Of a DNA stretch of 64,000 bases, positions 45,495-57,128 are shown in pieces. Location: positions 62,001-126,000 of the forward strand of contig JABSSW010000001.1 in the NCBI GenBank assembly GCA_018902385.1, read 5' to 3'. The notes beneath the pieces were generated by a model. That model saw only the letters and a list, made by a program, of their open reading frames with translations, searched no databases and was not told where the DNA came from. Made by a program: the position numbers and the translations under genes. This stretch comes from Physcia stellaris (taxonomy: Eukaryota; Ascomycota; Lecanoromycetes; Caliciales; Physciaceae). The stretch's first letter is position 1. Each line of letters opens with the position of its first letter.

Positions 45495-48400
45495 ATTGAG
45501 TGACCGAGGTAGGTACAAATGGCAGAGTCCAAAGGATCATATGCGAGACTCCGAACAGGGCAAGCTGCTTGCGAGGAAGCCGTGGGACTCCACCATGATT
45601 TAAGCACAATACCCATGTTTAAGATGAGCCCCACATTTGAAGAGTGCTCGGTGTAGATTTGCTGTGCCTCGTCATCTATGTAGAGGCTATTCCAATCGGG
45701 TTGGAATATGGGGTGACATTGGGGCTCAATTAAGGCGATAAGTGAATTAACCTTGGCAATACCTCCAATCCTCAGTTATCCTAGGGACACCGTTACACAC
45801 AGGGGCTTTTTGCATGATGTTCGGTGACTCAAAGCGTAGCTAGTGTCCGCTGCGGCAAGGTGAAACATAGCCGGGCAGCTGAACGCCGATCCAAGATCTT
45901 CGGTGCCAACTTAACAGTTCTAGCCTCTAGGTCCTATAGGCTACTATGAGTATAATAGTGTGATGATGAACAGCTTCGTTCTATGCGTGCAACGACCCCC
46001 ATCATCTGCGGAATGCCTCTTTATCCCATGCACTGCCGTGGTGTTCGTGGCTTGGCGAGATCGTTCATATATAGTGATGCCAAGCCACGAACACCACAAT
46101 TTGGCAGTGCATGGGATAGCCACGACCCCGCCGCGACGTGAGAGCCTGGCTTTCTATGTAGTACCTCGTTTGACAAGTGGTGGATCACAAGTGCATTTGT
46201 CGTGTATTGTACGCCTAACAGACAAAGCAGATCAATGGACTGGATACTTGTCGATATGGGTATTCCATTCCATCATCGACGCTTCCTTTCTGCATCATTG
46301 ATTCAGTCCGAAGGATTCTGTAGAATTCAGCAGACTGCATAGTCTTAGCCAATGCTGAGCGATCAGCAATTAGCCATATTATGATGTGACCGAAAGAACG
46401 ACAATGTCCTGTTAGTGTTCAGAAATCCGAACTTGAAGTCACACAACATTTCAGGACCCCACGCTAACGCAGCTACTGCAAGCGTGAAGCCGCCATCCGA
46501 ATCGTCGGCGAGTCGGAATGCAGGGTCCCATTTCAGGGTCTTCGCTAGGGTTGAACCCTTTATGGTCAGCAGCGCTTGAGGTGGGTGATGAATGGCTGAT
46601 TACGGCTGACAAAAGATTGGCGACAGCATTTGCAATGCCGCTCCACGATGGCATGGTAAGAGCACGTGAGGATGGCTGAAGTGAGAGTACAACAAAGACA
46701 CTCCTCGAACTGGTCCGGTTTGGAGGTGAACCTAGGGAGGAGAGCAGCCCTCAACTAAATCGTCCACGGTCTTGCTATGAATTTTCTCGTTGGTAGGAAG
46801 AGTAATGGGTTGCTACATTGGGACAAGGGGTCGTTGTCATTGTTCCGGCAGCCATAGCGAGTTCGGCTTTGGTGATAATCCTTTCAGGGTTCTTCTATCC
46901 ACTGGAGAGAAATTCGAAGCAGTGATGGACGGTATTCCCTGCGCTTTTCACCTCCATTGTTGTGTTGTGGTCCTGTGGCTATAGCATAGTCCAACTGATG
47001 AGCATGTTCGCCCGACGCTTCTCGCAACTAGGTTGACTTAAAATATTGAGGCTGAAGTGGCATGACTTTCATGATGCCTTAAAGCCAGTTGCAATGATGG
47101 TAGGAATGAAAAGGTCCAACTGCAGTAGACTGAGGCTCTGTAGTGGTCTGTGTCAAGCTCAGGCTTGCTGGGGGAATTGTATCCATTCGAAAAGCTGTAG
47201 GCGGAGGTGGTCTCCCCAATCAGCGAAGTCCGAGGTGAGTTGATATGATGAACTCCCCCGAGTCTGGTAATGGGCTAACTTGTCGGATGAGAAAAGGATC
47301 AATTGATCTTATTGGCTTCCTGAGGATGTTTGTGGTCCATGCTGCACGGTCGTGAACAGCAAGACGCCAACACCTCAGAACATTCGCATCTACCACAGTG
47401 GTCAGACTCCTTATTCACTAAGTGCTTTGGGGCCGCTACTAACCTATCGATTCATCTTGTCATACATGACTTTAGTAGCCCGGACGTAGAGCTCATTGTA
47501 ATAGAAGGTATCCTTGATGTGAAGCTCCACAGGACAGACTCGAACAATTGGACCTATGCTACATTAGCGAACGATGCATGAAGAATGATGTGAGAAGCAG
47601 AACATAACCTTCTTTACTCTACCGTATGCTTTTGTGGAACTCTGCAAGCGTTTAGGCGTATTTGCCACTGGGTACAACGTCATGGTAAAGGTCATCCTAG
47701 ATGACAAGGCTTGAGAACGGAAGCAGGAGATTCGCGCAATGGGAGACAAGTAGTAACACGAGCGCCAGATCGTGTCGTGAATCGTATGTATCAGGAAGCC
47801 AGAAATATAGATATTGAAAGGAAGGAAGCAATCAGAATAATTTGGAACGCTGGATGAGATGTCCAGCAACGACATTCCTTTGGGTGACAAGGTGAGTGCT
47901 CCACGCATACAGCAGATGCTTAAGGTCTGCACTCCGACACATATGAGTGGAATGTGGTAAGTAAGCAGCAAGCATTAGCTGCTTTTCGCTGCAAGCAAGT
48001 GTGACTGTACCAGGAAATGAACCTGCAGAGTAGAGGATTCCTCGCCTGGGCGTACAATCATCCACTGTGATTCGTGAAACGCTCCTCCTCAACGCTTCGA
48101 CTTAGCCTTGGCTTGCAGATCTCGAAATGGTTCGTAACTAGAGGGGAAATGGATGGTATGCTGTAACAGTCAAACAGATGTGTCAAGAGCTTGGACATGC
48201 AGACGCTAAATTCCGGGGTACTTGAGAGAGAGGTCCAATAAGAAAAATTGTCCGGTAGGACGACCACTAAGAATCTTGGCGACATGATGCTTGGATCTCC
48301 TGCGAGGTTAACTAGTTACGAACCATCCTTTAGTGCAGCACAGTCTGCACGTTAGGCTCTGGAGCTCCAGAGAGATTCTGGCAATATGCGTGGAGAGGAC

Positions 48401-50514
48401 TTTCAATAAAGAAGTCCGAAATACTTCTGATCCTATGTCACATCAGATTTTTCTCTCAAGTCCTTCGTTGATGGTAGTTCCATCTCGTTGAGAACTGCCT
48501 GAAAGGCAAGTCGCCTCAGACAAAGTTAAGCGTCGATATGGCGAGGACATGCGATATCAGCCGAAGGAATATTTCTAAAGCTCCCTTCCAGCCACGAAAT
48601 TTTCGTTAGCAGTCCCAAAACAGCCTATCAGGTGTTGACCAGTAATACCGACCTCCTCGCCTTGCCACACTCGGTTCCGTCCGAGGCGAGTGGTATTCGA
48701 TTCAACAAGCTCGTTCGGGTGATGAGAAAAGAATTGATTGCTAAGGGGCCGTGGAATCAAGCTCGGTGTGCTAATGATGTGCAACACCATCGAGTGCCAA
48801 GATGGAAATCCTGGATAATTGGTATGGATTCATTCTAGAGTAGTAGTACTTTTACTTCTATTCTTTGTGGTTGATTACGCTTCGAAACAGATGTGGGCAG
48901 ACAGAGGCTTATTAGGGAATGGCTACTCGTAGTGATTGATCCACAATGGCAATGCTGGCGCTTACACTCTCGAAGCCAGATCGCACATCTCAGCAATCAT
49001 GCTTCAGATATAATGGCACACATCTGGAGAAGATAAGGGTGATACGAAAACAGATTACCTAGTTCAGTGCCTTGAGACTGTGCCGTGATCCGCTTGCAGG
49101 ACAAGGAGAAACCGCCCAAGACATCGCGGTACAATGCGATATGACTGCCAGTGGGTCTGAAGATTGTGCAAGTGAGACTAACATACCGCTGTGGCCCTCA
49201 GATCCATCGTCGACTTCTTAGGACATCGCTACGGTGACTGGTACGTTGTCGAATCGACGGCATTCAGATGGCTGTTCCGTTCATCGGGCGACTCTGTGGG
49301 CTTGCTAGAACCGAGATCACCCCTCTCCTAGGCTTTTCAAGGCTTCACATCTCATAGAACCTTGCAAATTTGTAGAGCAGGCTGTGAGACCCCTCGATCG
49401 ACGGTTGGGGTACCACTGAGGGAACAGCGTCTTTGCTTGGCATTTCCCGATGCAGTCCTAACTTTCTCGTAAACTTGAGACGACGAAAATCTTGGGTACC
49501 TGCGCACGGCCGTGCAGAAGGGTCCTAGGGTTTTTAAGAGGCAGCTCGCCCTGAGCGCCGGACTGAATTTAATCGAAGCTTGGGCCTTCTTCTGATGTTC
49601 CAACCAGCAAAGAAGTTCTAGCTGAGATCGGCATGTGCCGGGAGTCTTTTAGCTTGAAGCGAATGTAGTTGGGCTCCTAGTATGAGGAACGCCCACCTCG
49701 CCTACCCAACGAGCGAGCAAACAGCGTGATAACGCTCTTACGAAATAGCGGAATGGACGTCGGTTCGGAAGGCTTTCAACATGCCTGGCATGTGACTTTT
49801 TTTTGATCCTTACACCCTGTGACCCTACAGATTGTCAGTAGCCTAAGTTTTGACCCTCGTAGTCAGCATTATGCTTTAGAGTCTCAGTTCTCAAGGGTGA
49901 TATAACCCCGTCAAGGTGACATCTAGCGAGCCGAAGGGTTGTCAACCGAAGGTGTTTCATGTGAATTCGTGCATGCTGTCATGCGTTGATCGGTCTAGCA
50001 CCGACGTTCCACAGGGAGAAAGCGTGGTGGAAAAGCTGGGGAAGCGAAGCGACGAGGGGGTTGAAATTGAAAAGGTTCGGCTGTTGTTGTCCGGCGTGAT
50101 GGCTAATGATGCCAAGGGAGGAGCGGACTCTCTTGGTTGCTATTTAGTCCGCCCTTTACCCCTGAAGCCACACTTGAAAGTTCAGACGATCGACTCCTGA
50201 CTTGTTTAACTTTGCCACATGCAAGGTACATATCCCACGGATTCTTGCTTTCGCTGTGAAGAATATTCCGATTGCATGCGAGCTACGTTTTAGCGTTTTA
50301 GCTTCAACAAGCTCACCGAACACGTGGAAAACATGGGCTGATCATGCGAGGTCATTGCGCCAAATCCACTACTCCTCCTGGATTTTTATATCAAGGCTTC
50401 CAATTCTCCACGAAAACTTGTCATGCTGCGCTGTTACGTCGGTCGCACATAAGCCATCGTTTGCGAATGTTCGAGTGAATAGATCCGTACTTCGCATCAG
50501 TCCATCGCACAATT
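45495..50514. other. Long gene-poor stretch
   Basis: Five kilobases without a convincing gene. The longest frame is 135 codons (47564-47971, minus) and has no recognisable feature. The one clear structure is the inverted repeat at 46022-46118. The stretch may be decayed repeat DNA, but I find no transposase or polymerase motif. Confidence 0.55.
46022..46118. repeat. Inverted repeat (35-bp stem, 22-nt loop)
   Basis: The left arm 46022-46056 is the reverse complement of the right arm 46079-46118 except for one 5-base bulge at 46098-46102. This gives 16 plus 19 paired bases around a 22-base loop. Pairing is perfect outside the bulge. It has the size and form of a small-RNA (milRNA-like) precursor or a very short foldback element. 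I see no target-site duplication and no flanking gene. Confidence 0.85.
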
Positions 50515-51920
50515 ATGCATCCCACCGCTGAGGTCATAGCCAGTTGGCCTGCTCCAAATTATGTCAATCCAGTCACCAGAGGCTGGGCCCTCACCGTCGT
50601 CAATATCCTGTTCATAATTTTGGTTTTCCTTGTTGCCGGTGCCCGTTTTTACACCCGCTTGCGGATTACACGGAGCTGGGGTCTTGACGATTGGATGATT
50701 GCCATTTCGCTGGTAAGTTGTATTGCTTATTAGCACAGTATGTTGTAGGAGCTTGTTATCGAATCCCTTTTCGAACCGGATGTTGCTGTTGAACCATTGA
50801 ACTCTAATTTCTATTAACAGATTCCCATACTTGGACTGACAATCGTTGTCTTGATTGCTGACAACAACTACGGATGGGATAAACACTCTTGGGACTTACA
50901 TCCTGAGGGAGGACCACCAGGCTATAAACTCTGCATCAGTGCTCAAGTGCTATTCTTCTGGGCGGCAGGCCTGAACAAAGTATCCCTGCTATGCTTCTAC
51001 AGGCGTTTGAGTGGACCTCACACACCCACGTGGTACACATGGGCAATCAGAGGTGGAATCGTATTCCATGTCCTGATGACATTAGTCTACTTCACTGTAG
51101 TCCTTTTAGCATGCCGGTTAGTACAGTTTATGACCTGATAACATTTGGGATGGGCACTGACATGTTGTTAAAAGTCCGCTCAAGGCCTTCTGGGAGCCAC
51201 TTGCAACATACGAGCACCATTGCATCAATAGTGACGTACTGATGATGACTTTCAGTGTCATTACAATCTTCCTCGACTTCATTCTTTTGTTCTTGCCCGT
51301 CCCAATCGTGTGGAGTCTACAGCTCCCGCGCAAGCAGCGCTTGGCTGTCATTGGTATCTTCGGTGGCGGTATCATTGTCTGTATAGCAGGCGTCGTCCAT
51401 GCCTACTTTGTCGACCAGGCTTTGGTAAAATCGTACGATGAAACATGGACAGGGTAAGACGGCACCATGAGCTTCTTTCATAACACTCGCTCACCAGAAT
51501 GATCAGTTGGCCATTGTGGATATGCTCTGCAGTTGAGGTCGATCTTGGTACTGTGAGTAGCCTACTCGAATTTACTTGATCAATCAACTCACTTTTTAGA
51601 TTTGCGTATCCGCTCCGGCATGTCGGCCACTGCTCGCGTTGTACTTTCCGCGGTTCCTTGAGTCGACCCGACCGCCACAGCGACAGATCAAGGAGATAAA
51701 TGACTCCAGCGACTTATCTGACCAGTCATCTAAATCGACTAAAGTAGGCTCTACATCCTCCAAATCAACAAAGATAGGCACTACGTCTCAAAGCTCTGAG
51801 CACCTCCACAAATCCAGCTTGAGCAGCCAAAAGGATGTAGAGAAAGGAATGAGGCCAGGAGATTACAATCCAGATGGAGATTCAATGGGCTTCACGGATT
51901 TCTCGAAATACGCGTCTTAG
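50515..51920 (+). CDS. SAT4/PTH11-like rhodopsin-domain membrane protein (intact)
   Basis: Five exons (50515-50712, 50821-51116, 51175-51453, 51498-51552, 51600-51920) join in phase to 382 residues. Seven membrane helices can be drawn. Family landmarks are ARFYTRLRITRSWGLDDWM after helix 1, KVSLLCFYRRL in helix 3, LACRPLKAFWEP before the extracellular Cys, VPIVWSLQLPRKQRLAVIG after helix 5, MISWPLWICSAVEVDLG in helix 7 and the closing CVSAPACRPLL. The cytosolic tail is Ser/Lys-rich and contains two near-identical STKVGSTSSKSTKIGTTS-type units. These proteins resemble fungal G-protein-coupled receptors of the PTH11 class but mostly lack the CFEM domain, as here. Ligand and signalling unknown. 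All exons are clean, unlike the two other relatives in the window. Confidence 0.88.
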
Positions 51921-52920
51921 CCCAGCAAAACACGATATCCGCGATTTGGCAATTGGCGACTGGTGGAGTGGTGGACTGGATGAGCAACTCCTGTTTGCGA
52001 AAAGCTTGCGCTTCGCTTAGCTCCTAACTCGGGGCATCTTGAGTGAACTCAGTATTTGTATCCTTATGTACTAGTACAGTTAGTAGTCTCAATTCCAATA
52101 GCAAAGTCCTTCTCATCGAGTCATCCAAGGATGGAGCAGCGCCGGTTTGATTTTGCCGGGTGGTTTCCGCTTGAGAAGCCTCTATCTGGCTTAGCCAGGA
52201 TAATAGTACAGCCCTTTCTTTAGTGAACTGCTAGTGCTCTCAGCGAAGCCAGGACTACTTGGTGGCCAGGTAGGGGTATTTGAGCGTGGATTCAAACTCC
52301 CAGTAGTAAGTGCACACTACGTATTGGCAGCTAGCAACTCGCTGGGAAAAGGCACTTAGGTTTTGAATTCCTTCCTCTGAGCATTGTTAACTTGGTGAAT
52401 GTCTCTTCGTCGGTTACCGAATGGTAGATGTCGCAAGTATCGGGATTGTCTGTAGTTGCAACGCCCCGTTCTTCCCAGGCCCCGTCCGGTCATGTACTAC
52501 AAGGCTTGTCCGGTCTTCTAACAATGCAAGCCCGCGTTTGAGATATTTGGCGTTCTAGACATTTGTTTTGGTCTTCTTGTACCCGGGAATATTTACCGAC
52601 CGCACGACAGAATCTGATTGAGTTTCTGCTTGTTTTTACTTGTAGAAGGTGCAGGGCGGACCACAGCTCTCACTCAACATGCAAGAAAGGGTTGCGCGCA
52701 ACCCTCATCATCCAAAATTTGTGTTCAGTTGGCGTGTGCTTCTACAGGAATAAGCAGCAACAAGGAGTGGAGGTGTATGAAAAAGAAGACTGATTGATTC
52801 AACTTTGGCTGCAACACCCATACCAGAAGTATTAAAGATGGGATGAATATGAGAAGGAGGAAACGATAGATGCGAAGATTCCTCGCTAAGACAGACTCGA
52901 CAAATTCGATGTTGGGCTCT
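51921..52920. other. Gene-free stretch
   Basis: One kilobase with short frames only. Confidence 0.55.
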
Positions 52921-53580
52921 TTATATCTGCTCGTGTAGGTCTTCCAAGCCAAGTCGATCACCACGATACCGAAAGACGTTTCCTTCACACACTTCCCCGT
53001 TGGCATAGGTGATATGGCATTTGCTAACCTCGAAAGCGAAACCTTCGTAATCAGCCAGCTTTTCAACTTCGTCATAAGATATGGTCATGTACACCCGGCC
53101 TTCAACGCTTCTACCTGTGGCACTAGGGATGAGGGCATCTTTTCCGTCCCAGGTTTTGGTCTCGTAATCGCTGACGGAGGCTCTTTGTAGAGTCGGTGGC
53201 TGTGCCAAGCCAAGGATGCTTCGGAGCAAAGCGTAAGAATCAAGCCTACCGTAGAGGAAGTATGGCACCGGATAGCTATCTTGGTGGGCGACTGTCGTAT
53301 CGGCCGACTCTGTCTGAATGATAGGGATGATAGGCTTGAGCACCACGCCGGACGATCTTGCCCACTCAACGATTGCATCTTTGGTTGAGCGGTCAACTAC
53401 GCAGCAGCTTGTCGAAGCGGCGGGCTGCTCCCCGTACTCGTCTTGCTCGTCTGCGTCTGACTCTTCTTCGTTGATCGCTCTAATCTCCGGACGCTGCGGC
53501 AGTCTGGCGATGTCTTGTATTTGCTCGGGTGTAGACAATGGAGGGCTGAGGAAGATGATGTAGGACGTTGTTGCGGCCAT
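52921..53580 (-). CDS. AIG2-like / gamma-glutamylcyclotransferase-fold protein
   Basis: Single exon of 219 residues from ATG 53580; the open frame runs a few codons further without an ATG. After an acidic N-terminus (EEESDADEQDEYGE) the AIG2-like fold begins with PVPYFLYGRLDSYALLRSIL, matching the YG-x-L substrate loop of this family. It closes with ANGEVCEGNVFRYRGD. Family members convert gamma-glutamyl amines or act as putative cyclotransferases. The catalytic Glu expected after the loop could be in the VEKLADYEGF region, but I cannot be sure, so activity is open. Confidence 0.75.
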   Translation of the reverse strand: MAATTSYIIFLSPPLSTPEQIQDIARLPQRPEIRAINEEESDADEQDEYGEQPAASTSCCVVDRSTKDAIVEWARSSGVVLKPIIPIIQTESADTTVAHQDSYPVPYFLYGRLDSYALLRSILGLAQPPTLQRASVSDYETKTWDGKDALIPSATGRSVEGRVYMTISYDEVEKLADYEGFAFEVSKCHITYANGEVCEGNVFRYRGDRLGLEDLHEQI

Positions 53581-54059
53581 AGTAGCAGACCTTGAGTTCA
53601 CTACGATCAGGCTGCTCGCCCGAGGTTAACCTTGTGGAATATGGTGATATTGCAAGTAAAGAATATCAGCACGTTTTTGATTTGGAGCTCGCTTGACTGA
53701 TCCGAAGGTCGCAGCTGTTCACGTGCCAGCCGGAATTGCTTAGTAAGCCTGACGTATCATCAGCTTCTGGCAACAATACAGATTGAGGAAATCTGTAGAC
53801 AATGCTAAAAGGAGACTTCAGGACCGCCAAATAGTCTAGAGAAATGCTGCGACCATTATACGCCAGATCCGCCATTTTGTGGGGCGTTTCGGCAACCATT
53901 GAGCTCTGCGGGCTCAAAGTTCTCGGTGACAGGAAGGTAGTGATAGAACCGTCCAGCCGTCAATCATCTAGCTTTATCCTTCCTTCTGTTTCTATTCCCA
54001 AAACCACCACTGAGGAGTTGGCTAAGGTCCAAGAGTAGTTACATAAACTTGACAGGGTC
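53581..54059. other. Short gene-free stretch
   Basis: Upstream of the AIG2-like gene. Frames of 64-83 codons on both strands, none recognised. Confidence 0.5.
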
Positions 54060-54115
54060 TTGGGGGCATCCGACCTCCTGGAATTGAGGGCCAACGCCCA
54101 ATACCAAGAGAGCAT

Positions 54116-54540
54116 TCAGGGCTCTGCCGCTTGGTTCTTCTGTTCTTTAAACATCTTCGACACCACCTTATATCCAAATTGTACTTTTATGTCCTTAAGC
54201 CACAGCTTGTGGTCCCATCCCTTCTCTTGCAAAGCTGGTAGATCCCCGGCGTATGCGAAGGTGGAACCGAAGTTCGTGTTGCTTTCACGACTATCCGACA
54301 CGAATCCAAATATACTCTGCAGGGTATCACTTCGTAGGCGCTGGTCTTCGCAATCGGTAAGCTTCTTTGCGTCTGCCTTAGCCTCAGCTCCATACGCCAG
54401 TCCTTCTACCATTGCATCCCGTGACCCAGCGACGAGAGCCTGATACGGGCCCCATAGCTCGCGAGAGTATCCTATGATCTATGCAGGCTTTGTAGCTCTT
54501 GAAGCCGCCTCTTTGTCTAGTAATTGAGAGAGTGTGGCTG
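54116..54540 (-). pseudogene. Unidentified coding remnant
   Basis: On the minus strand a frame with protein-like composition runs through ELWGPYQALVAGSRDAMVEG, then DCEDQRLRSDTLQSIFGFVS and LPALQEKGWDHKLWLKDIKV. Part of it lacks an ATG and it is interrupted near 54485 unless spliced there. Upstream sequence to about 54900 shows further short protein-like pieces in shifted frames. I do not recognise the family. It may be a decayed host gene or an exon of a gene I cannot assemble. Confidence 0.3.
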
Positions 54541-55210
54541 TCTCTTTGACCGTGCCCTAGAAAAAGTAGCTGGTCTTGCGAAATTTTTAACAGCTGTTGT
54601 TGTGTCCTGCTTGAGCGGCGATATCTTCTGCAAGTGGTCCGGAGAGAAAGCCGGCATCCTCAATGTTTATTCCAGGAGTATGCCCGAATCTTCGCGGGTT
54701 TGCGGATCTTTGTGGCTCACGAGCTCTTGAGCGGGCAAAGGAGGTGCAAGTGGTGGTAAGGGTGAAATCTTCCCCCTGGAAGAATATACCGACTCATGGT
54801 TGAGGTCTCAATCCATGAGCACGAATTGCTTTCATGCGAGCATGCTCTGCGCCGACAGAGCAAGGATTCTGGTTGCTGTGTATGTAGAACTACGGAGGAC
54901 CGAAGGAGAGTCAACAAATGCTAATTCCGTAGATAACTCCGTACACTAGCGCGTGACCTTCTTCCACTCAATGAATATCTGTGGCGAGCAAGACGTCATG
55001 CATCAATCCACCGATCACATGAAACAATCCCTAATAAGATCAGACGTGCTTCATGCGGCTCTGTCACTATCCAATGATGTGCGAAGAGCGCAGATCATCA
55101 CTACATGACATCAAGGAACAAATCATCTCTTCAGAGCGTAGATCACAGCGTTTGATGTAGATTCAAGGTCAACACCACCAAACAATTCATCACTCACTAC
55201 TCTGAGCGGG
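54541..55210. other. Gene-poor stretch upstream of the methyltransferase
   Basis: Left part may belong to the unidentified remnant; right part should carry the methyltransferase promoter. Confidence 0.4.
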
Positions 55211-55987
55211 ATGGCCACTCAGTACGACACCATCGCCGCTTCATACAACGAAATGCGTAAGCTCCCCACCGCAAAACTGGTGGATCACAACGTCAAAGTG
55301 GCCGTATCACCATTCGTCAAAGGCGCCAAGGTCCTCGACCTCGCATGCGGAACAGGCCTCTACACGCAAGCCCTTCATTCATGGGGTGCATCCCAAGTGT
55401 TTGGAGTTGACCTTTCGAGCAGTATGATTGACCTTGCGAGGGCCACGGTCGCCTCCGAGAGTGTGCAATTCGAAGTGGGCGACTGCAGCAAACCCAAGAT
55501 CTTCGGGACCGGAGAATACGATCTGGTCCTTGGTGCCTGGCTCTTGAATTACGCAGCGAGTAAGCAGGAGATGACCGATATGTATCGGACGATAGCGATG
55601 AATCTCAAAGACGATGGCGTCTTTGTCGGGGTCGCGCCGCATCCGTCTGAGGATCCTGAGGCTCACCTCCAGAAGATCCTAGAAGTGAGGCCTGTAGGAC
55701 TCAACGAAGTCGCCGTTCTCCCCGGAAATGAGGTACCCGATGGAATCAGGACGCACCTAGTTTCAATACTTCAATCGGGAAAGGTTGAATTTGATGCTTA
55801 TTATCTGAAAAAGGTCGTCTACGAGATGTCTGCAAGAGAAGGAGGATTGAAAGGGGAAATGGCGTGGAGACCCATAGAGCTACCGAAAGTGGAGATGGAG
55901 GCTCCGACATCAGGTCAGACGAGAGAGTACTGGCACACTCATCTGAGTGCGCCACACTTTGGGGTTCTGGTTATCTCAAAGAATTAA
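55211..55987 (+). CDS. Class I SAM-dependent methyltransferase
   Basis: Intronless, 258 residues, ATG 55211 to TAA 55987. The SAM-binding motif I is VLDLACGTGLYTQAL near residues 41-55. The acidic end of strand 2 is GVDLSSSMIDLAR, and motif III is VQFEVGDCS. Post-motif DLVLGAWLLNYA follows, so the fold is complete. It belongs to the broad UbiE/Methyltransf_25 group that methylates small molecules at O, N or C. It lies outside the dense biosynthetic block, so I would not tie it to that pathway. Substrate unknown. Confidence 0.88.
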   Translation: MATQYDTIAASYNEMRKLPTAKLVDHNVKVAVSPFVKGAKVLDLACGTGLYTQALHSWGASQVFGVDLSSSMIDLARATVASESVQFEVGDCSKPKIFGTGEYDLVLGAWLLNYAASKQEMTDMYRTIAMNLKDDGVFVGVAPHPSEDPEAHLQKILEVRPVGLNEVAVLPGNEVPDGIRTHLVSILQSGKVEFDAYYLKKVVYEMSAREGGLKGEMAWRPIELPKVEMEAPTSGQTREYWHTHLSAPHFGVLVISKN

Positions 55988-56530
55988 GGGAACCGAAACA
56001 ACAAGGGATGAAGAGCAACTTATGGTACCTATCAACGTTGCAAGTATCATTCTTCGCCAGTATTCTCAAACCGTCAATATTGGATTGGATCGAGTTTTGT
56101 TTTATCTCAAGCAGCATTGATATTGCAGGCTATTGTCACAAAATAATGAGCGCTTGATCGTCATCTAGCCGCTTCAAGGCTTGTGTGCCATATCTTCAGT
56201 GCTGAAGACTCCAAATAAAATTCTCCCTGCATCTCCAAGTCCTTACTAGAGTTTGCTTAAGGCTCTTCCATACAAAGCATGCTCTAAGCCTTCCTGGATA
56301 GGCTTTCAAACCCAATGGCTTGCCTCTGAAAGAGGCCTTTCTTCCGAGAGGAAGTTTCAGAGAGCTGCAAGGTTGCCTAATTCATGCACGAGCGTGGCAC
56401 ACTCACACACCCCACACTCTCCGAATGTGCGAGATTGCACTTTTCTTCATACTTCTCGCTCGTCCGATACTTTTCCGCGAGTGAAACAAGCGTAAAGATC
56501 ATCGATCTCCATCTTTCGCATCACTGAAAC
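55988..56530. other. Intergenic stretch
   Basis: No gene recognised. Confidence 0.55.
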
Positions 56531-57128
56531 ATGTCTTCGAATGAGATGATCAACTCTAATCCGAGAGGCAACCAAATGGTGCAAGTGGGCATTGCCGCAG
56601 GAGTCCTTGCGAGAATTGCAGTCCCCCTCCGGTTTCTTGCGGGGGAGCAAAGCAATCAACTACTTCAGCTCCTGTGTGGCAGGAGTGATGCGCATCGTGA
56701 CCATTCAAGACATAGAGACGAAAGACATCTCCTGTCTATATCTGCGTCAGACCATCTTGAGATCGATTTGCTAACATCGTTCAAAGACAGCTTAACCGCT
56801 CAGTACACATGGAGCCAGATCGAACCTGCCGCCGCTATCGTCTGTGCCTGCCTAGTGACTTATCGTCCCTTATTCATTCAAGGACTGGCAACCTGCTTTA
56901 TGGAAGCTACACGGCAGGATCAACCGCAGCAGAATGTCGTCCTCCGAGACTGAATTTTGGGGGAAGTTTGATAGCGCTGAAGCCGGAAACTCGAACCCGC
57001 CTGCTACAGAAGAAGAATTTTCGGTCCAGGATATCTCCAAGTTCCGCAATCTTGGTAACAAAGCGCTGAAGGACAAGCTTCGAATTATCAATATCAGTAT
57101 GCCACCCGGGCGAGCCAGGCCTATGTGA
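56531..57128 (+). pseudogene. SAT4/PTH11-like fragment
   Basis: An ATG at 56531 opens a short N-terminal piece (MVQVGIAAGVLARIAVPLRF). About 60 bases later, in another frame, the family sequence of helices 6-7 appears (SSCVAGVMRIVTIQD, then YTWSQIEPAAAIVCACL and YRPLF). A Ser-rich tail continues to 57128 in a third frame. Helices 2 to 5, about 180 residues in the intact relative at 50515-51920, are missing. So this is an internally deleted, frame-broken copy of the same family. Splicing alone does not restore a full-length protein. Confidence 0.55.

Noticed and set aside
52280-52310. GATTCAAACTCC-like string as a tRNA T-arm
   Set aside because: No matching acceptor, D-arm or anticodon stem nearby; no tRNA found in the window.
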